DNA of 64,000 nt from Lathyrus oleraceus. Lineage: Eukaryota > Streptophyta > Magnoliopsida > Fabales > Fabaceae. The notes beneath the pieces were generated by a model. That model was given only the letters and a program-made list of their open reading frames with translations, had not been told where the DNA came from and did no database searches. The position numbers were made by a program, and so were the translations under genes. The stretch covers positions 369,027,452-369,091,451 of the forward strand of contig NC_066583.1 of assembly GCF_024323335.1 (NCBI RefSeq), given 5' to 3'. The first letter of the stretch is position 1. Each line of letters starts with the position of its first letter. Below are positions 1-11,668 of the stretch, piece by piece.

Positions 1-3000
1 TCTATCTTGCTGAAGAAGAAGACGAAGAAGATTGTGAACTGCCAGGGGAATTAGCCAGATTGTTGAAACAAGAGGAGAAGGTGATTCAGCCGCACGAAGA
101 GCCGATTGAGGTGGTGAATCTGGGTACCGACGAGGTTAAGAAAGAGGTGAAAATCGGGGCTGCTTTGGAGGAAAGTGTTAAGAGCAGATTGGTAGTGTTG
201 TTGAAAGAGTATGTCGACATCTTTGCCTGGTCTTATCAAGATATGCCAGGGTTGGATACCGATATTGTTGTGCACAAGCTACCGTTGAGAACAGATTGTC
301 CTCCAGTGAAGCAGAAGTTACGCAGAACTCGACCTGACATGGCGATGAAAATCAAGGAAGAAGTGCAGAAGCAGTGGGATGTTGGCTTCCTTGCTGTCAC
401 TAATTACCCGCCATGGGTTGCGAACATTGTGCCAGTCCCGAAGAAGGATGGGAAGGTGAGAATGTGTGTGGACTACCGAGATCTGAACAGAGCTAGTCCA
501 AAAGATGATTTTCCGTTACCTCACATTGACGTGTTGGTAGACAATACAGCTCAATTCTCGGTGTTTTCCTTCATGGATGGCTTTTCTGGCTATAATCAAA
601 TCAAAATGTCGCCAGATGATATGGAGAAAACAACGTTCATTACACCATGGGGCACTTTTTGTTACAAGGTGATGCCATTTGGTCTCAAGAACGCTGGTGC
701 TACTTATCAAAGGGCCATGGTGACTTTGTTTCATGATATGATTCATCATGAAATTGAATGCTATGTTGATGACATGATAGCAAAGTCCCAGACAGAAGAG
801 GGGCATTTGGTAGATCTGGCCAAGTTGTTCGACCGGCTGAGACAGTTCAGACTGAGGTTGAATCCGAACAAGTGCACTTTCGGAGTGCGGTCCGGTAAAT
901 TGCTGGGGTTCATTGTAAGTGAGAAAGGAATCGAGGTTGATCCTGCAAAAGTAAAAGCAATAAGAGAAATGCCTGAACCAAAAACGGAGAAGGAGGTTCG
1001 TGGTTTCTTAGGTAGATTGAACTACATTTCACGGTTCATATCTCATCTAACAGCCACGTGTGAACCAATTTTCAAGTTGTTAAGAAAAGATCAAACGGTC
1101 AGGTGGAATAATGATTGCCAAGCAGCATTTGAAAGAATAAAAGAGTATTTGCAGGAGCCTCCGATTCTGATGCCTCCTGTGGAGGGAAGACCGTTAATTC
1201 TGTACCTGACAGTCCTCGAGGGGTCTATGGGGTGTGTATTGGGGCAGCATGACGAGTCTGGTCGAAAAGAGCATGCCATATACTACCTTAGCAAAAAGTT
1301 TACCGACTGTGAAACAAGATATTCACTGCTCGAGAAAACTTGCTGTGCTTTGGTCTGGGCTGCTCGCCGACTAAGGCAGTATATGCTGGTTCATACCACT
1401 TTGTTGATTTCCAAGATGGATCCGATCAAGTACATTTTCGAGAAGCCAGCATTAACCGGACGGGTTGCGAGGTGGCAAATGATTTTGACTGAGTATGATA
1501 TACAGTATACCTCTCAGAAGGCAATCAAGGGGAGTGTATTGTCTGATTACCTCGCTCAGCAACCTATTGATGATTATCAACCAATGAAGTTTGAATTCCC
1601 TGATGAGGACATCATGTTCCTCAAATCGAAAGATTGCGAGGAACCAATCCCGGAGGAGGGGCCTGACCCTGAATCCGAATGGATTCTGATGTTTGATGGG
1701 GCCGTTAACGTGAATGGAAGCGGTGTTGGTGCTGTTTTGGTTACGCCGAAAGGATCCCATATTCCTTTTGCTGCCCGGCTAACATTTGAGTGCACCAACA
1801 ACGTAGCTGAATATGAAGCTTGTATATTGGGGATTGAGGAGGCGATTGATTTGAGAATCAAGAACCTTGTCATATATGGAGATTCAGCTCTGGTGATAAA
1901 TCAGGTTAACGGAAAATGGTATACGCATCAATCTCATTTGGTTCCGTATCGAGATTATACGAGGAGATTGTTGACGTTTTTCACCAAGGTAAAGATGCAT
2001 CATGTGCCTAGAGAGGAGAATCCGTTGGCAGATGCTTTGGCTACTCTGGCTGCCTTGATCAAGGTGCAGTGGTGGAATCAGTTCCCCAGTGTGGAAGTAG
2101 GTCGTCTAGATAGACCGGCTTATGTGTTTGCTGTTGATACAACGTCTGATGATGAGAAGCCGTGGTATTATGATATCAAGCGCTATCTTGAGACTCAAGA
2201 GTATCCTGAGGGAGCATCAAGAAGGACCGAAAGACTCTGCGGAGGTTGGCCATGGTGTTTTATCTGAATAAGGATGGGGTTTTGTACAAGAGGAATTTTG
2301 ATTGGGTCTTGCTCAGATGTGTTGATGATAGAGAAGCAAGCCAGTTGATGAAAGAGGTTCATGAGGGATCGTTCGGTACCCATGCCAGTGGGAATGCGAT
2401 GGTAAAGAAACTGCTGAGAGCAGGTTATTATTGGATGACAATGGAGGCCCAATGTTTTAATTTCGTGCGGAAGTGTCATAAATGCCAGATTTATGCTGAC
2501 AAGGTGCACGTGCCTCCAAATTCGTTGAGCTTAATGTCGTCTCCATGGCCGTTTGCTATGTGGGGCATTGATATGATCGGAAAGATTGAGCCTACAGCTT
2601 CGAATGGGCATCGGTTCATATTAGTGGCTATTGATTACTTCACCAAGTGGGTTGAAGCAGCCTCTTATACGAACGTGACGAAGCAGGTCGTTGCCAGATT
2701 TCTCAAGAGAGACATCATTTGCAGATATGGGGTTCCCGAGAGGATCATTACTGATAATGGTTCTAATTTGAACAATAAGATGATGGCAGAACTGTGCCGG
2801 GAATTCAAGATTGAGCATCACAATTCTTCTCCTTATCGTCCGAAGATGAATGAGGCGGTTGAGGCAGCCAACAAGAATATAAAGAAGATTGTGCAGAAAA
2901 TGGTGGTAACCTACAAAGATTGGCATGAGATGCTGCCGTTTGCATTGCATGGGTATCGAACGTCAGTACGTACATCTACTGGGGCAACTCCTTTCTCATT

Positions 3001-3412
3001 AGTATATGGGATGGAAGCTGTGTTACCTGTTGAAGTTCAGATTCCCTCTTTGAGAGTCCTGATGGACGTGAAGTTGCAAGAGGCTGAATGGGTAAGGACC
3101 CGGTACGAGGAGTTGAGCCTGATTGAAGAAAAGAGGCTAGCAGCCATCTGTCATGGGCAGTTATACCAGCAAAGGATGAAGCGTGCTTTTGACAAGAAGG
3201 TGCGACCTCGGGTATATCACGTAGGTGATATGGTGCTGAAAAGGATCCTTCCTCCTCAAAACGATCGAAGGGGCAAATGGACACCGAATTATGAAGGTCC
3301 ATTCGTGGTCAAGAAGGTTTTCTCTGGCGGAGCCTTGTTGTTAACGACCATGGATGGCGAGGATTTTCCATCCCCTGTGAATGCGGACGCAGTAAAAAAA
3401 TACTTCGTATAA
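1..3412 (+). pseudogene. E1 pol polyprotein: RT, RNase H, second RNase H, integrase; one frameshift
   Basis: This encodes the replication enzymes of the element. Reverse transcriptase carries the YVDD box at 762-773. A Ty3-type RNase H follows, then a second, archaeal-like RNase H with its four acidic sites (D near 1695, E near 1810, D near 1882, D near 2032), typical of Tat elements. Integrase shows CHKC, the D, D, E positions (GID, TDNG, AVE) and a GPF motif near the C-terminus. The frame is open from the left edge to about 2220, where the sequence looks one base short; the second frame runs 2246-3412. The second histidine of the integrase zinc finger is Asn (2393-2395), while E2 keeps His. 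The start lies upstream of the window, because this exon is normally joined to gag-pro by splicing. Confidence 0.9.
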
Positions 3413-3415
3413 TTG

Positions 3416-3620
3416 ACCCGCTGGACGAAAAGAATAAAATAGTCCAGGCAAAAATGGGCATCCCGGCGAACCAAAAACAGAAAGAAGGGTTCGGGCAAAA
3501 ATTAGGGATAAAATGAAAGAAAACTGTACACCCGGCAAGTCGAAAACATGGAAAGGCGACTTGGGCAAAAAAGGGTATCCCGGTGGACTGAAAACCTGAA
3601 AGGGCGGTCCAGGCAAAAGA
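3416..3620 (+). other. E1 post-pol module of four stem-loops
   Basis: Directly after the pol stop lie four short hairpins, each closed just before a GGCAAAA linker. Arms: CTGGAC 3421-3426 with GTCCAG 3442-3447; CGAACC 3467-3472 with GGTTCG 3488-3493; CAAGTCG 3536-3542 with CGACTTG 3557-3563; TGGACTG 3584-3590 with CGGTCCA 3605-3611. The fourth encloses an inner CCT-GAAA-GGG hairpin. The module recurs after pol in E2, E3, E4a and E4b. It is noncoding here; an RNA role is inferred. Confidence 0.7.
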
Positions 3621-4189
3621 GGGATTGAAACGAACAACTGCGTCCCGCATGATCGTTTGTACTTTGGTTAAAGCATCATGGATAATACCCGGTAGGGATC
3701 AATCAGAAACGTCTTGTTCAGAAGGCAGAAAGCATGGAGAGTCTGAGGGCATATGGGGTGTAACCGAGTTGGAACTCGATGAGATCACGGTTTCACATTG
3801 CCATTAGGATAGATTTTTCCTTTTGAGTGCAATTACCTCTTTTCAGGAATTGCTTCCTTTTGTATTGCTCATTTGAGCCACACTTTTTCCAATCAATAAA
3901 ATGCATATTCAGTCAAATAATTTTATTTTTTGTTTTCATTACCGCTTTGATTGCAAAAACGTCCAATTATTGTGATAAAGAATCTTGCATTTTAAGACGT
4001 ACAGGTCCCTTCCAATGCATGTTTATAAGATTGAAAGCTTGAAATCTTATTCGGAAGGTTGAGTGACCCAAATGTTGAAATTTTGACACGCCTGGGGCAC
4101 GGTTTTATCTAACGATCTGTTTTGCAGGTACTGTTAGATATTTTCACTCACTTGCAGGTTGTGATGTGGAAGCTTTGTAACAGATCCCC
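3621..4189 (+). other. E1 3' UTR, first part with conserved AATAAA block
   Basis: No credible gene. The block around AATAAA at 3895-3900 (CAATAAAATGCATATTC) is conserved in E3 (minus strand near 37210) and E4 (near 48288 and 59019). It could be a poly(A) signal, but it lies far upstream of the 3' LTR. A short ORF at 3625-3807 is not supported by any conservation I can see. Confidence 0.5.
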
Positions 4190-4435
4190 AGAGAGTTCGC
4201 TCAGGGACGAGTGTATGAAGGATGACGAAGACGTTGATACGTACGACGATCCTTGGAATTAATCAAGAAGACTCTTCAAAGTCGGAAGACTTGAAAGTTT
4301 ATATAAATTCCCCGTAGAGTCCGACCAGGGACGAGTGCATAAAGAAAGGACGGTAGGAAGAGACGACGCGAGACGTCCGACGGCCTTGGAATTAATCAAG
4401 AAGACTTTTCAAAGTCGGAAAATTGAAAAGTCTGT
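4190..4435 (+). repeat. E1 3' UTR imperfect direct duplication
   Basis: Two units, about 4190-4295 and 4311-4432, share an AGGGACGAGTG block and the segment CTTGGAATTAATCAAGAAG followed by ACTYTTCAAAGTCGG. E4 has a single related block near 48655. This looks like a local tandem duplication. Confidence 0.65.
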
Positions 4436-4606
4436 ATGAATCCCAGGAGTACGTCTCGTCGAGCGTGGAGCGATTGGGAATACAAGATGATGGAGCAGAA
4501 AAGGTCCAGACGAGTCTGGGAGTTCTCAAAAGTGGAAAGCCGATACGAGATTGGGAGGTGGATACCGTGGTTCGACGAGTCGACGGGTGTTCTGTGCCAA
4601 CTTTTC

Positions 4607-5285
4607 TCATTTCCCAGCTAGGTCCCCAAGCAGAATTAGAGGACCAACTCCCCTGCAGATCCAAGGTCTGTGACTTTCCCAGCCGAGTCGGGATGGTTAT
4701 CCACGGCAGGTAAACGGTTTCCCCAGCAGCCAGGTCTAAAGGTTGCTAATCCCCGAGTGGAGCGGGTTTCAATGAAATATATCTCCAGTAGTGTTCATCC
4801 TACCAGTGGATTGGACAAGTTTCCGTAGCAGGCCGATATTTGCATCCCCAGCTGAGTGTATCCTACGTGTGGATTGCATGGGTAATCCCCAGCGGAGTAG
4901 CATTCGTTTTCCCTAGCAGGGTCAGGATGGTTATCCCCAGCAGGTGTTAGATCGATGCTTCCCTAGTTGCCAGGCCTGGAGGTTGCTGTTTCCCAGCAGA
5001 GTGTTTGTGAAGCACTTCCCCAGTGAAGTCGTCAGGTGTCTGTGAGGGTTCTCCAAGTAGAGTCGGGATTGATATCCCCAGCAAGTCAAAGATTGTTATA
5101 TCCCCACAGAGTGTTGGTGGTTCTTATCCCCAACAGTTTCTCGAGTGGATCGGGTGCAAAGGAGGTTCTTTCCCAGCAAGGGCTACCTTTTCCCAGCAGC
5201 AACGCTATTCCCCAGCAGGGTGGAGTCGGAGTATTGACGAGTTCCTCAGCAGAGTGTCTCGAGCTCCTCAGCAGAGTCCCTTGAG
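4607..5285 (+). repeat. E1 array of CCCCAGCAGRGT-containing degenerate repeats
   Basis: Irregular units of roughly 30-50 bp carry variants of TCCCCAGCAGAGT, for example TCCCAGCAGAGT at 4991-5002 and TTCCCCAGCAGGGT near 5208. The core equals the tRNA-side sequence of the PBS (reverse complement TCCCCAGCAGAGTCGCCA). The same type of array is in E3 (minus strand) and both E4 copies. It contains no protein gene; short ORFs across it are by-products of the repeat. Confidence 0.75.
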
Positions 5286-5352
5286 GGGGATACCTTTTTA
5301 TACATTCATCATGAAAAAAAGCATAGCATGTTGCATAGAAAAATAATAAAGC

Positions 5353-5385
5353 GCGTAGCATTTCCATAATTATGGAGCATTACGC
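5353..5385 (+). other. E1 conserved 3' UTR hairpin GCGTA...TACGC
   Basis: Outer arms GCGTA (5353-5357) and TACGC (5381-5385) enclose the perfect palindrome TCCATAATTATGGA (5363-5376). Related hairpins occur at 36292-36314 (E3), 49383-49416 (E4a) and 60114-60147 (E4b). Confidence 0.6.
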
Positions 5386-5523
5386 AGAAAAAATCAATCA
5401 TGCATCATATTGCAAGCATAGAGCTAGTCTCAAGCCGTGGTTACCGTTTGAGAGGTGGTTGTGCCAGAAGTAGAGGTGTTACTCCGAGGAGTTTGGCCTC
5501 ATGATTTGATCAAAGGTATTCCC

Positions 5524-5706
5524 CCAGTAGTGCGATACTGGAGGAGTTTTTCCGTCGGGCAGAGATGGAAAGGTTACACGATCAACGCGATTCAAGCCGT
5601 GGTTACCGCTTGAAGGTTTGGTTTCGTCAGATGGTGAAGATGGTACTCCGAGGAGTTCAGCATCACGACGTCAGATCAGCAATGTTCCCCAGTAGTGCGA
5701 TATTGG
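5524..5706 (+). other. E1 two copies of a GTGCGA-loop hairpin
   Basis: Copy 1: CCAGTA, loop GTGCGA, TACTGG (5524-5541). Copy 2: CCAGTA, loop GTGCGA, TATTGG (5689-5706). After copy 1 a second hairpin pairs TTTCCGTC (5549-5556) with GATGGAAA (5564-5571). E3 carries the A-U version of the same stem at 36127-36146. Confidence 0.6.
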
Positions 5707-5774
5707 AGGAAATGTTTCCGTCGGACAGAGATGGAAATAATATCAGAAGACGTTACACGATCAGCGTGATTCCG

Positions 5775-6360
5775 GGGTTCAAATGAAGAAAGGGAAGTGT
5801 TGCGACATTTTCTGGAGATCGGGGTTCAATCAGAGAAGAGTATATGCTGAGGCATTTTCTGGGGTTCATATGGAGATTGGAGTTGAAGATTGTATCCGGG
5901 ATGAGGTCCTTAGGATTATCTTCTGTTCATGTGTCACCTTAGACTCTGGCTGAGGCCAATGGAGGTCGTTATAGGTGTCTTCTGAGGAAGAGATACACAT
6001 GCTACCTTCCTTTGTGAAGGTATACCCTCTGACATGTCGCCCTCAGAGTGGTGTTGGTGTTATTTCCGGCGTTGCCAGCGGAATTATCACAAGAAGTTGG
6101 AGATCGGGGTTCAAATGGAGAAACGAAGATGTTGAGGCATTTTCTGGAGATGGGGTTCAAATGGAGAAAAGGAGATGTTGCGGCATTTTCTGGAGAACGG
6201 GGTTCATATTGGCGATCGCGAGTTATCGTCGGGCGACTGGGGTTCAAATCGGAGAATGGGGTTCATTATTTGGCAAACAGGAGTGGGGTTCAAATGCAAA
6301 GGTCCGAGGATCGTTTGCGCAGAGGAAATTTCGGGGTTCAAGAAAATGAAAAAAGAGCAA
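5775..6360 (+). repeat. E1 GGGGTTCA-containing degenerate repeats
   Basis: GGGGTTCAAATGGAGA-like units recur about nine times, some with a linked CATTTTCTGGAGA segment. Three overlapping ORFs exist here (5975-6576), but they follow the repeat period and match no family I recognise. The GGGGTTCA core also occurs in the hairpin array of the E3 LTR. Confidence 0.6.
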
Positions 6361-6691
6361 AGCAGAAGAAAAATATCAGGGTTCAAGAAAAGCATAAAAA
6401 GAAGAGAGAATAATGATCCCCAGCGGATGTGGCGTTCGTGCCATGGTTACCCCTGCGTTACCATTTATTTTGGTATCCAGGTCGACGTTGTTGTTTCGGC
6501 GATCAGGCCGACTTTCTCCGTACTAGACGGATTTTTCTTTCGAGATTGGTTCTTTGCCGATTCTGACAGGCATTGATAATTATTTTCTCATCAGAGTGCA
6601 AATTGTTCGTCTGTTCTTGGTATTCAATCACTCTTCATCCTGATCATCTGAAAGCCGAGGCTATTCATATCGACAGGTTCACAGTGGATTG
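6361..6691 (+). other. E1 3' UTR end
   Basis: Noncoding stretch before the polypurine tract. It includes a short inverted repeat GGC GATCAG GCC near 6509, similar to the GGC/GCC hairpins of the E3 3' UTR. No gene seen. Confidence 0.4.
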
Positions 6692-6703
6692 AATAGGGGC
6701 AGC
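6692..6703 (+). other. E1 polypurine tract
   Basis: AATAGGGGCAGC lies directly before the LTR start TGTAACAC. The same AGGGGCARC tract precedes the 3' LTRs of E2, E3, E4a and E4b. It is the expected primer site for plus-strand DNA synthesis. Confidence 0.8.
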
Positions 6704-8103
6704 TGTAACACCTCAAAATTTGCCCTCCTCTCTTGGGACTAGCATAACATATTACATATCATTTTTAGGTCATTAGGCATTGCATATTGCATATCATGTG
6801 GTTACATTGTGCAAATCATCCTTCCAAGTCTTGATCAGAAGATGAAGAGGTCATGTGCATGCTGGGGTTTCATTGGACTGGTCATTAATCATCTGAGGGT
6901 GTGGAGGTTCAAATTAGGGTTTTGTGATTTTCAAGGATATTGGTCTTCATCTTGATTACAATGATTCATCATCATCATGGTTTGACATCATCAAGTGTTG
7001 AAGCAGATTCCTTGAGATTAGGGTTTTGACCACTAGTCAACCCTAATCAGTTGCATTAGGCCAATCAGGGCATGATCAGGAGATGGGGTCTATATTGGAC
7101 ATGAGGATCATCACATGATTTTATTAAGCTTATTGAGGCTAGGGTTTCACCCTTGAGCCATTTCATCAGAAGTTTGGAGCTCAGATGGATCTGTGCATTG
7201 CCAAATTCATCTATCAGTTGAAAAAGTCAATTGTGGTCAACTGTGCTTGATTTTGTGGATTTGGAGGTGGGAGAGAGTTGGAGACACTTCATTCATGTTG
7301 GAACAAGTGTTATTTGACATTGCAAAGCTCAAGAATGGAGAAAATCAAGTCAGACAAGAAATTGCCAAAAATAGAAAGTGACTTGTCATGGAAGTTTCCA
7401 AAAATGGAAAGTTTTTGACCATAAAATTACATGTCCAAGGAAGCTTCAAATGAAAATTTGTTCAACATGAAAGTTGTAGATCTTGTTCTCACCTTTCCAA
7501 AAAGTCCAAAAACTTGAAATTCCCATGTATGGTTGGCAAGTTATGGTCCATTCAATTTCAAAAATGACCCATAATCAAAGTGGCATAACTTCCACATGGA
7601 GTGTCCAAATTGGATGATCTTTTTATGTGCAAACTCCATTTGACATGTACTTTCATGGTGCATAATTGGAATTCATCAAAAATGGTCAATGCAAAAAGTC
7701 AAATTTCAAGTGTACAGTTAAAAATCTAGGGGCAAAATGGTCTAACTTGAGAAATAATGAGAATTTTTGAGTGGGGATTTTTGCAACACCTCACAAATGC
7801 AATTTGAAAATTGTTGGAATGGTCATAACATGTCAAGGTCTCATATTTGAACAAGTCATTTGTAAATTGCATTTGAAAATTAGACAATTTGCCATGACAT
7901 AGTGAAATTCCAAAATACACATCCAATGGCCATGGGACAAGTTGCAACAGATCACACATGTCATTTTGAGAGTGTGTGTGCTATCAATGAGCTGTCACAG
8001 AGCTCATATGAAAAGACCATTTTGCCCTTGCTTTGAAAGTGACACTTTTGCTAATTACCTTGCACTTTGGTTAAATCATGATTAAGAGCTGATTAATTGG
8101 AAG

Positions 8104-8110
8104 TATAAAT
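8104..8110 (+). promoter_or_regulatory. E1 LTR TATA-like box
   Basis: TATAAAT sits about 1.4 kb into the LTR, at a place comparable to the TATATAAA of the E4 LTR, and is followed by a pyrimidine-rich TTCTCCAAA stretch. It is the best promoter candidate; the transcription start is not determined. Confidence 0.5.
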
Positions 8111-11100
8111 TCCTAATCATAACAAACTTCTGATTATAATCACATTTCTCAAGATTCTAACAAACTTTTTCTCCAAAACCACAAATTCTCTCCAAATTCA
8201 TCAAAAAACTTCATCACTACTTTTCAAGATTTCTCCACGAATTCTCCATCAATTGGCTTGATTCTTTTTGATTCATCTTCCATAAATCATCACCTACCTC
8301 TGTTTCATTGAATTGGTGCCATAACCTTGCTGAATCTCAACTGTTCAAAGTGTGCATAGCAATGGTGATTTGAGAGTTCTGGTATCTGGATCGTGTTCGA
8401 GCTAGAATAGCATTTCCGTTCAACTTCCTCATCCTCAAACTTCATCTGTTTTGGACAATTAGAGTCAAAAGCATCAGATTCGAGCACTGCTTCATTCAAG
8501 GTACCAAAATTCGAATCTCATCGTTTCTTAAATTGTGATATGCTTCTTGTAGTTCGTTCCATGTAGATCATCCTGATATGAATAGTTTGTGAAATGATTA
8601 ACTGTAGAGAAAGTTATCTTGATTTTGAGTTTGATGTGTGTTTGCATTTTAGATCGATCTCGTGCGTACAGTAGGAATTAGGGAAAAATAATTGCATATT
8701 CGTGATCCTGGTGTTCATACGGTTCCAACGGTTATAAGCATGTTGATTTTGGTGAGAATTTGATGTTCATGTGTTCATGTGGATTCTGGAAAAATATGCG
8801 ATGAAGATGATGAGATTTCTGGAAAATCTCTTAGTTTGATCCATACGCTGGCCTGGCCGTTTTCAAATCATGTTTGCCGCGCAAATCTGGCCAATCACGA
8901 GCTGCCAGCGTAAAAATGATACGCACGCGTTTTGGCATGGCAGATGGATATTACAAGTTTGCCACTCGGTCCAAATTAATTAAATTAATCCATTCAATAA
9001 TTATTTAACAATTCATTTAAAACTTAGAAAAATCATAAAAAAATAATTACAAGTCCAAAAATTATGAGGATTTTTTTGATAGCTCCCAAATTCTCTCTAG
9101 TTTTTTATAGGCATGGTTTCAAAAGTTGTGCATGGTAAATTGTTGACTTGGACTATAGAACTTTGACTTGTGTGTATTTTTTACATGTTTTGCCATTTTT
9201 ATTGTGAAATGCTCATACCTTTAAAGAAATTCCTGAAATATTTTATGCTCATTCTAGACATGTTGATGGTGATTTACATGTAAAGTTTGTGATTTTTGGA
9301 TACCTGTGGAGTGAGATATGATTTTTTGAACTTAGGTGTGACAATTTGTGTCACACCTAGCTAGGTCAACTTCATGAATATTTTTGCCTGGCCTATGATT
9401 GTTGGATTGGATTGAAATTTTGCATGGATGAGTATTGACATGTTGAGATGTTATGTGAATATTTCTGGATTTTTCCATGGCATTTTCAATTTGATTGATA
9501 TTTTTCTTCTCTGTTGGTTCATTGTGCAAGCTTGTATGACACATGTTTGTATATCTTGTGTGAAATTCTCATATGGTTTTGGATGAGTGTGAAATTTGGT
9601 ATGCTGGTTGTGGACACATTGTAGGACATTCCTGTTTTGGTCCCATTCATTTCTTAAATGTTCTCACTGATTTATGAATTTTTGAAGTGAATGCATGTGT
9701 TGATACCTTGAATTGGCTTGAATAATCTTGTCTGGATTTCTTGATTTTCATTGACCTAGTTCCTTTTGTCCAATTGAGCTGAAAATTTACATGCTATACC
9801 TTGAATATGTCCTGTTTAGGTGTGAATTATTTGAGGATTTTTGGAATTATTTTGGTATGCTTTTGATGGAATTCATTCTGTTTGGACATTGGATGTTGCA
9901 TTTGACCTAGTTTGACTTGTTTTGGTCATGAAATGAATATGGTGAATGATATGAGTATGGGATCAATTGCATTTGCTTTCTATTTGCATTAATTTGGTTT
10001 TGGTTGAGAATTGTTTGCTGTTTAGATTTTTTTTCTCCCTTTTGGACCCTAGGCTTGGCCTAGTGGTCCAGTTTCTCACATTTGGTTTGACTTTTCAGGA
10101 TGAAATGCATGATGCTTAAGGAGAATGCTTCAAGTCTATTAAATTGAGATTGTTGGATGTTTTGAATTAATTTGACTTTGTTTTGTAGGTTGTGAAGCTT
10201 GAGCTTGAGCTTATAGCTTGCACTTGTGTGCATTAACCTGTGTTGCTTAATCTGTATAGTCTGACTGATTAACATTTGCTGTTTATTGTTGTTTGTCTGA
10301 GTACTGATGATACTTGATTGATTTTAGGTACATTTAGTCGCTTACAGTTCTTTAAGAACTTGCTTGCTGCTGCTTGGTTTTTAAACCACTTGAGGTGGGA
10401 CTTCTATTCTTCATGTAGTCTGGAAGACCTGGCCTGTTACTTGGCCAGGCAACTGTCTGAAGTCCTCCTTAAGAGGCGATGTTTGTGGTTGTTTACATTT
10501 GTGCCAAGCAGGTGAAAGACCTCTATGAGGCAATTGGTGGAAGCCAAGGGATATGCAATCTATCCCCCACTATTCTGTGAGTCGTCCCTCTGCTCACACA
10601 GCTGTGTGTTGATGCATTGGGACACAAACCCAAGATCTTGTGCTGTTGCACAATCGAGTCAGAGTCTGTGAGCGTAGAAGGGTCCCTCCATTCTGGACCC
10701 ACGCTCCTTTGTCTGAAGCTCTCCCTGGTTAGGGATAAGAGCTGTGAAGTCTAAGCTTCACTCACCTTTCATCTGCTTCACCTTAGCCTCGTAATGGCAA
10801 GGTTAAGAGCGAATACTACCCATGTACAGATGGCTTGCTTCGGCAGTCAAACCCATTGTGTGAGCCTCACTTGATTGGTTATAGTGTGTGCTATGTGAAT
10901 ATTTGCTTGAAATGCTTGTTTTGATCTGTATGCTTGTATGCTTTCTTTCTTCCTGGATAGGATTAGCTTGCAGTTGTGCAAGTAGGTAGAAACCTGAACA
11001 TAGGGTAATGATGCATGACAACACTAGGCTCGAGTACAGCTCCCTGGTAGTGTGTCTTCCCGTGGTTTCTGGCTAGATTTTCTTTCCCTTGAGGGGGGAA

Positions 11101-11115
11101 CTACATCGCCCTGAT

Positions 11116-11344
11116 CCTTGTTCCAGACGAGGTATGTAGGCAGGAGGTCGTGCGAGACCTCTCCGGGCACTTTTTTTCTTTGTGTGTGTTTACTCGATAT
11201 CTTCTTGTGTGTGTTTGGTTCGGATGCCGACGTAAGTCCAGTGATTGGCTGTTGGGCTCCATGTTTGCCATCTGTTTGTGCGTTTTGTGTTGTTTGGCGT
11301 GCGTGAGCCGAACTACAGTGGCTCTGATTCTCGTTCCAGACGAG
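11116..11344 (+). other. E1 duplicated LTR hairpin ending in GTAGGCA
   Basis: Two copies of a stem-loop with loop TCCAG: CCTTGT/ACGAGG (11116-11132) and CTCGT/ACGAG (11330-11344). Each is preceded by CTGAT and followed by TATGTAGGCA. E3 has four related copies, and E4 has one with different stem arms. Confidence 0.6.
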
Positions 11345-11460
11345 ATATGTAGGCATAGGATGCGATGTCCTATCGAGCTCCCTTCTCTTAACCCCACCTG
11401 CGTTCCCCGTGTGTGTGTGTGATGTTTTAGCAACCTTTTCTTTATTTTAGAACGTGGATC

Positions 11461-11507
11461 CCGTCGAGTACGACGGACGTGAGGGGTGCTAATACCTTCC
11501 CCTTGCG
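11461..11507 (+). other. E1 LTR double hairpin (AGTA loop, then GGTGCTAATACC loop)
   Basis: First stem CCGTCG/CGACGG around AGTA (11461-11476). Second stem CGTGAGGGG (11478-11486) with CCCCTTGCG (11499-11507) around TGCTAATACCTT. The same pair occurs near the 3' end of the LTR in E2, E3, E4 and E5 with other stem sequences. Confidence 0.7.
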
Positions 11508-11668
11508 TAACCGACTCCCTTACCCTTTCTCTTTGGTCGCGAGACCATTTCCTTTCCAGGTTTCTCTGAGCGTTTCCTTTCCCTATCTTGGGATAAATAA
11601 CGCGCAGTGGCGGCTCTGTGTTGTGTGTTTTATCTCAGTCCGCCGGTTGTTTTTTCGCGGATGCGACA

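Larger units (their letters stand above)
1..11668 (+). mobile_element. E1: Ogre-type Ty3/gypsy retrotransposon, 3' part
   Basis: The window opens a few codons into the pol exon and runs through pol, a 3.3-kb 3' UTR, a polypurine tract and a complete 3' LTR. The LTR starts TGTAACACCTC at 6704 and ends GCGACA at 11668. The 5' LTR, leader, ORF1 and gag-pro lie left of the window. The flank after 11668 is the old LTR of E5, so E1 is nested in E5. LTR length and pol sequence place it with E3 and E4 in one Ogre family; E2 is more distant. Confidence 0.9.
6704..11668 (+). repeat. E1 3' LTR, 4965 bp
   Basis: It begins TGTAACACCTC and ends GCGACA. E3's LTR on the minus strand has the same termini and related content. 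Length matches the roughly 5-kb LTRs of Ogre. A TATA-like box is at 8104. Short ORFs inside (for example 7193-7381 and 11479-11817) have no recognisable product. The last 600 bp carry the conserved hairpins listed separately and a PBS-like TGGCGGCTCTG at 11608-11618. Confidence 0.88.

Noticed and set aside
4991..5002. tRNA gene or tRNA-derived SINE suggested by TCCCCAGCAGAGT
   Set aside because: Only the 3' acceptor-side 12-15 nt match. No A and B box, cloverleaf or CCA-less gene body was seen.
5975..6576. Overlapping 120-130-residue ORFs in the E1 3' UTR
   Set aside because: They follow the GGGGTTCA repeats in three frames and have no homologue in E3 or E4 UTRs.
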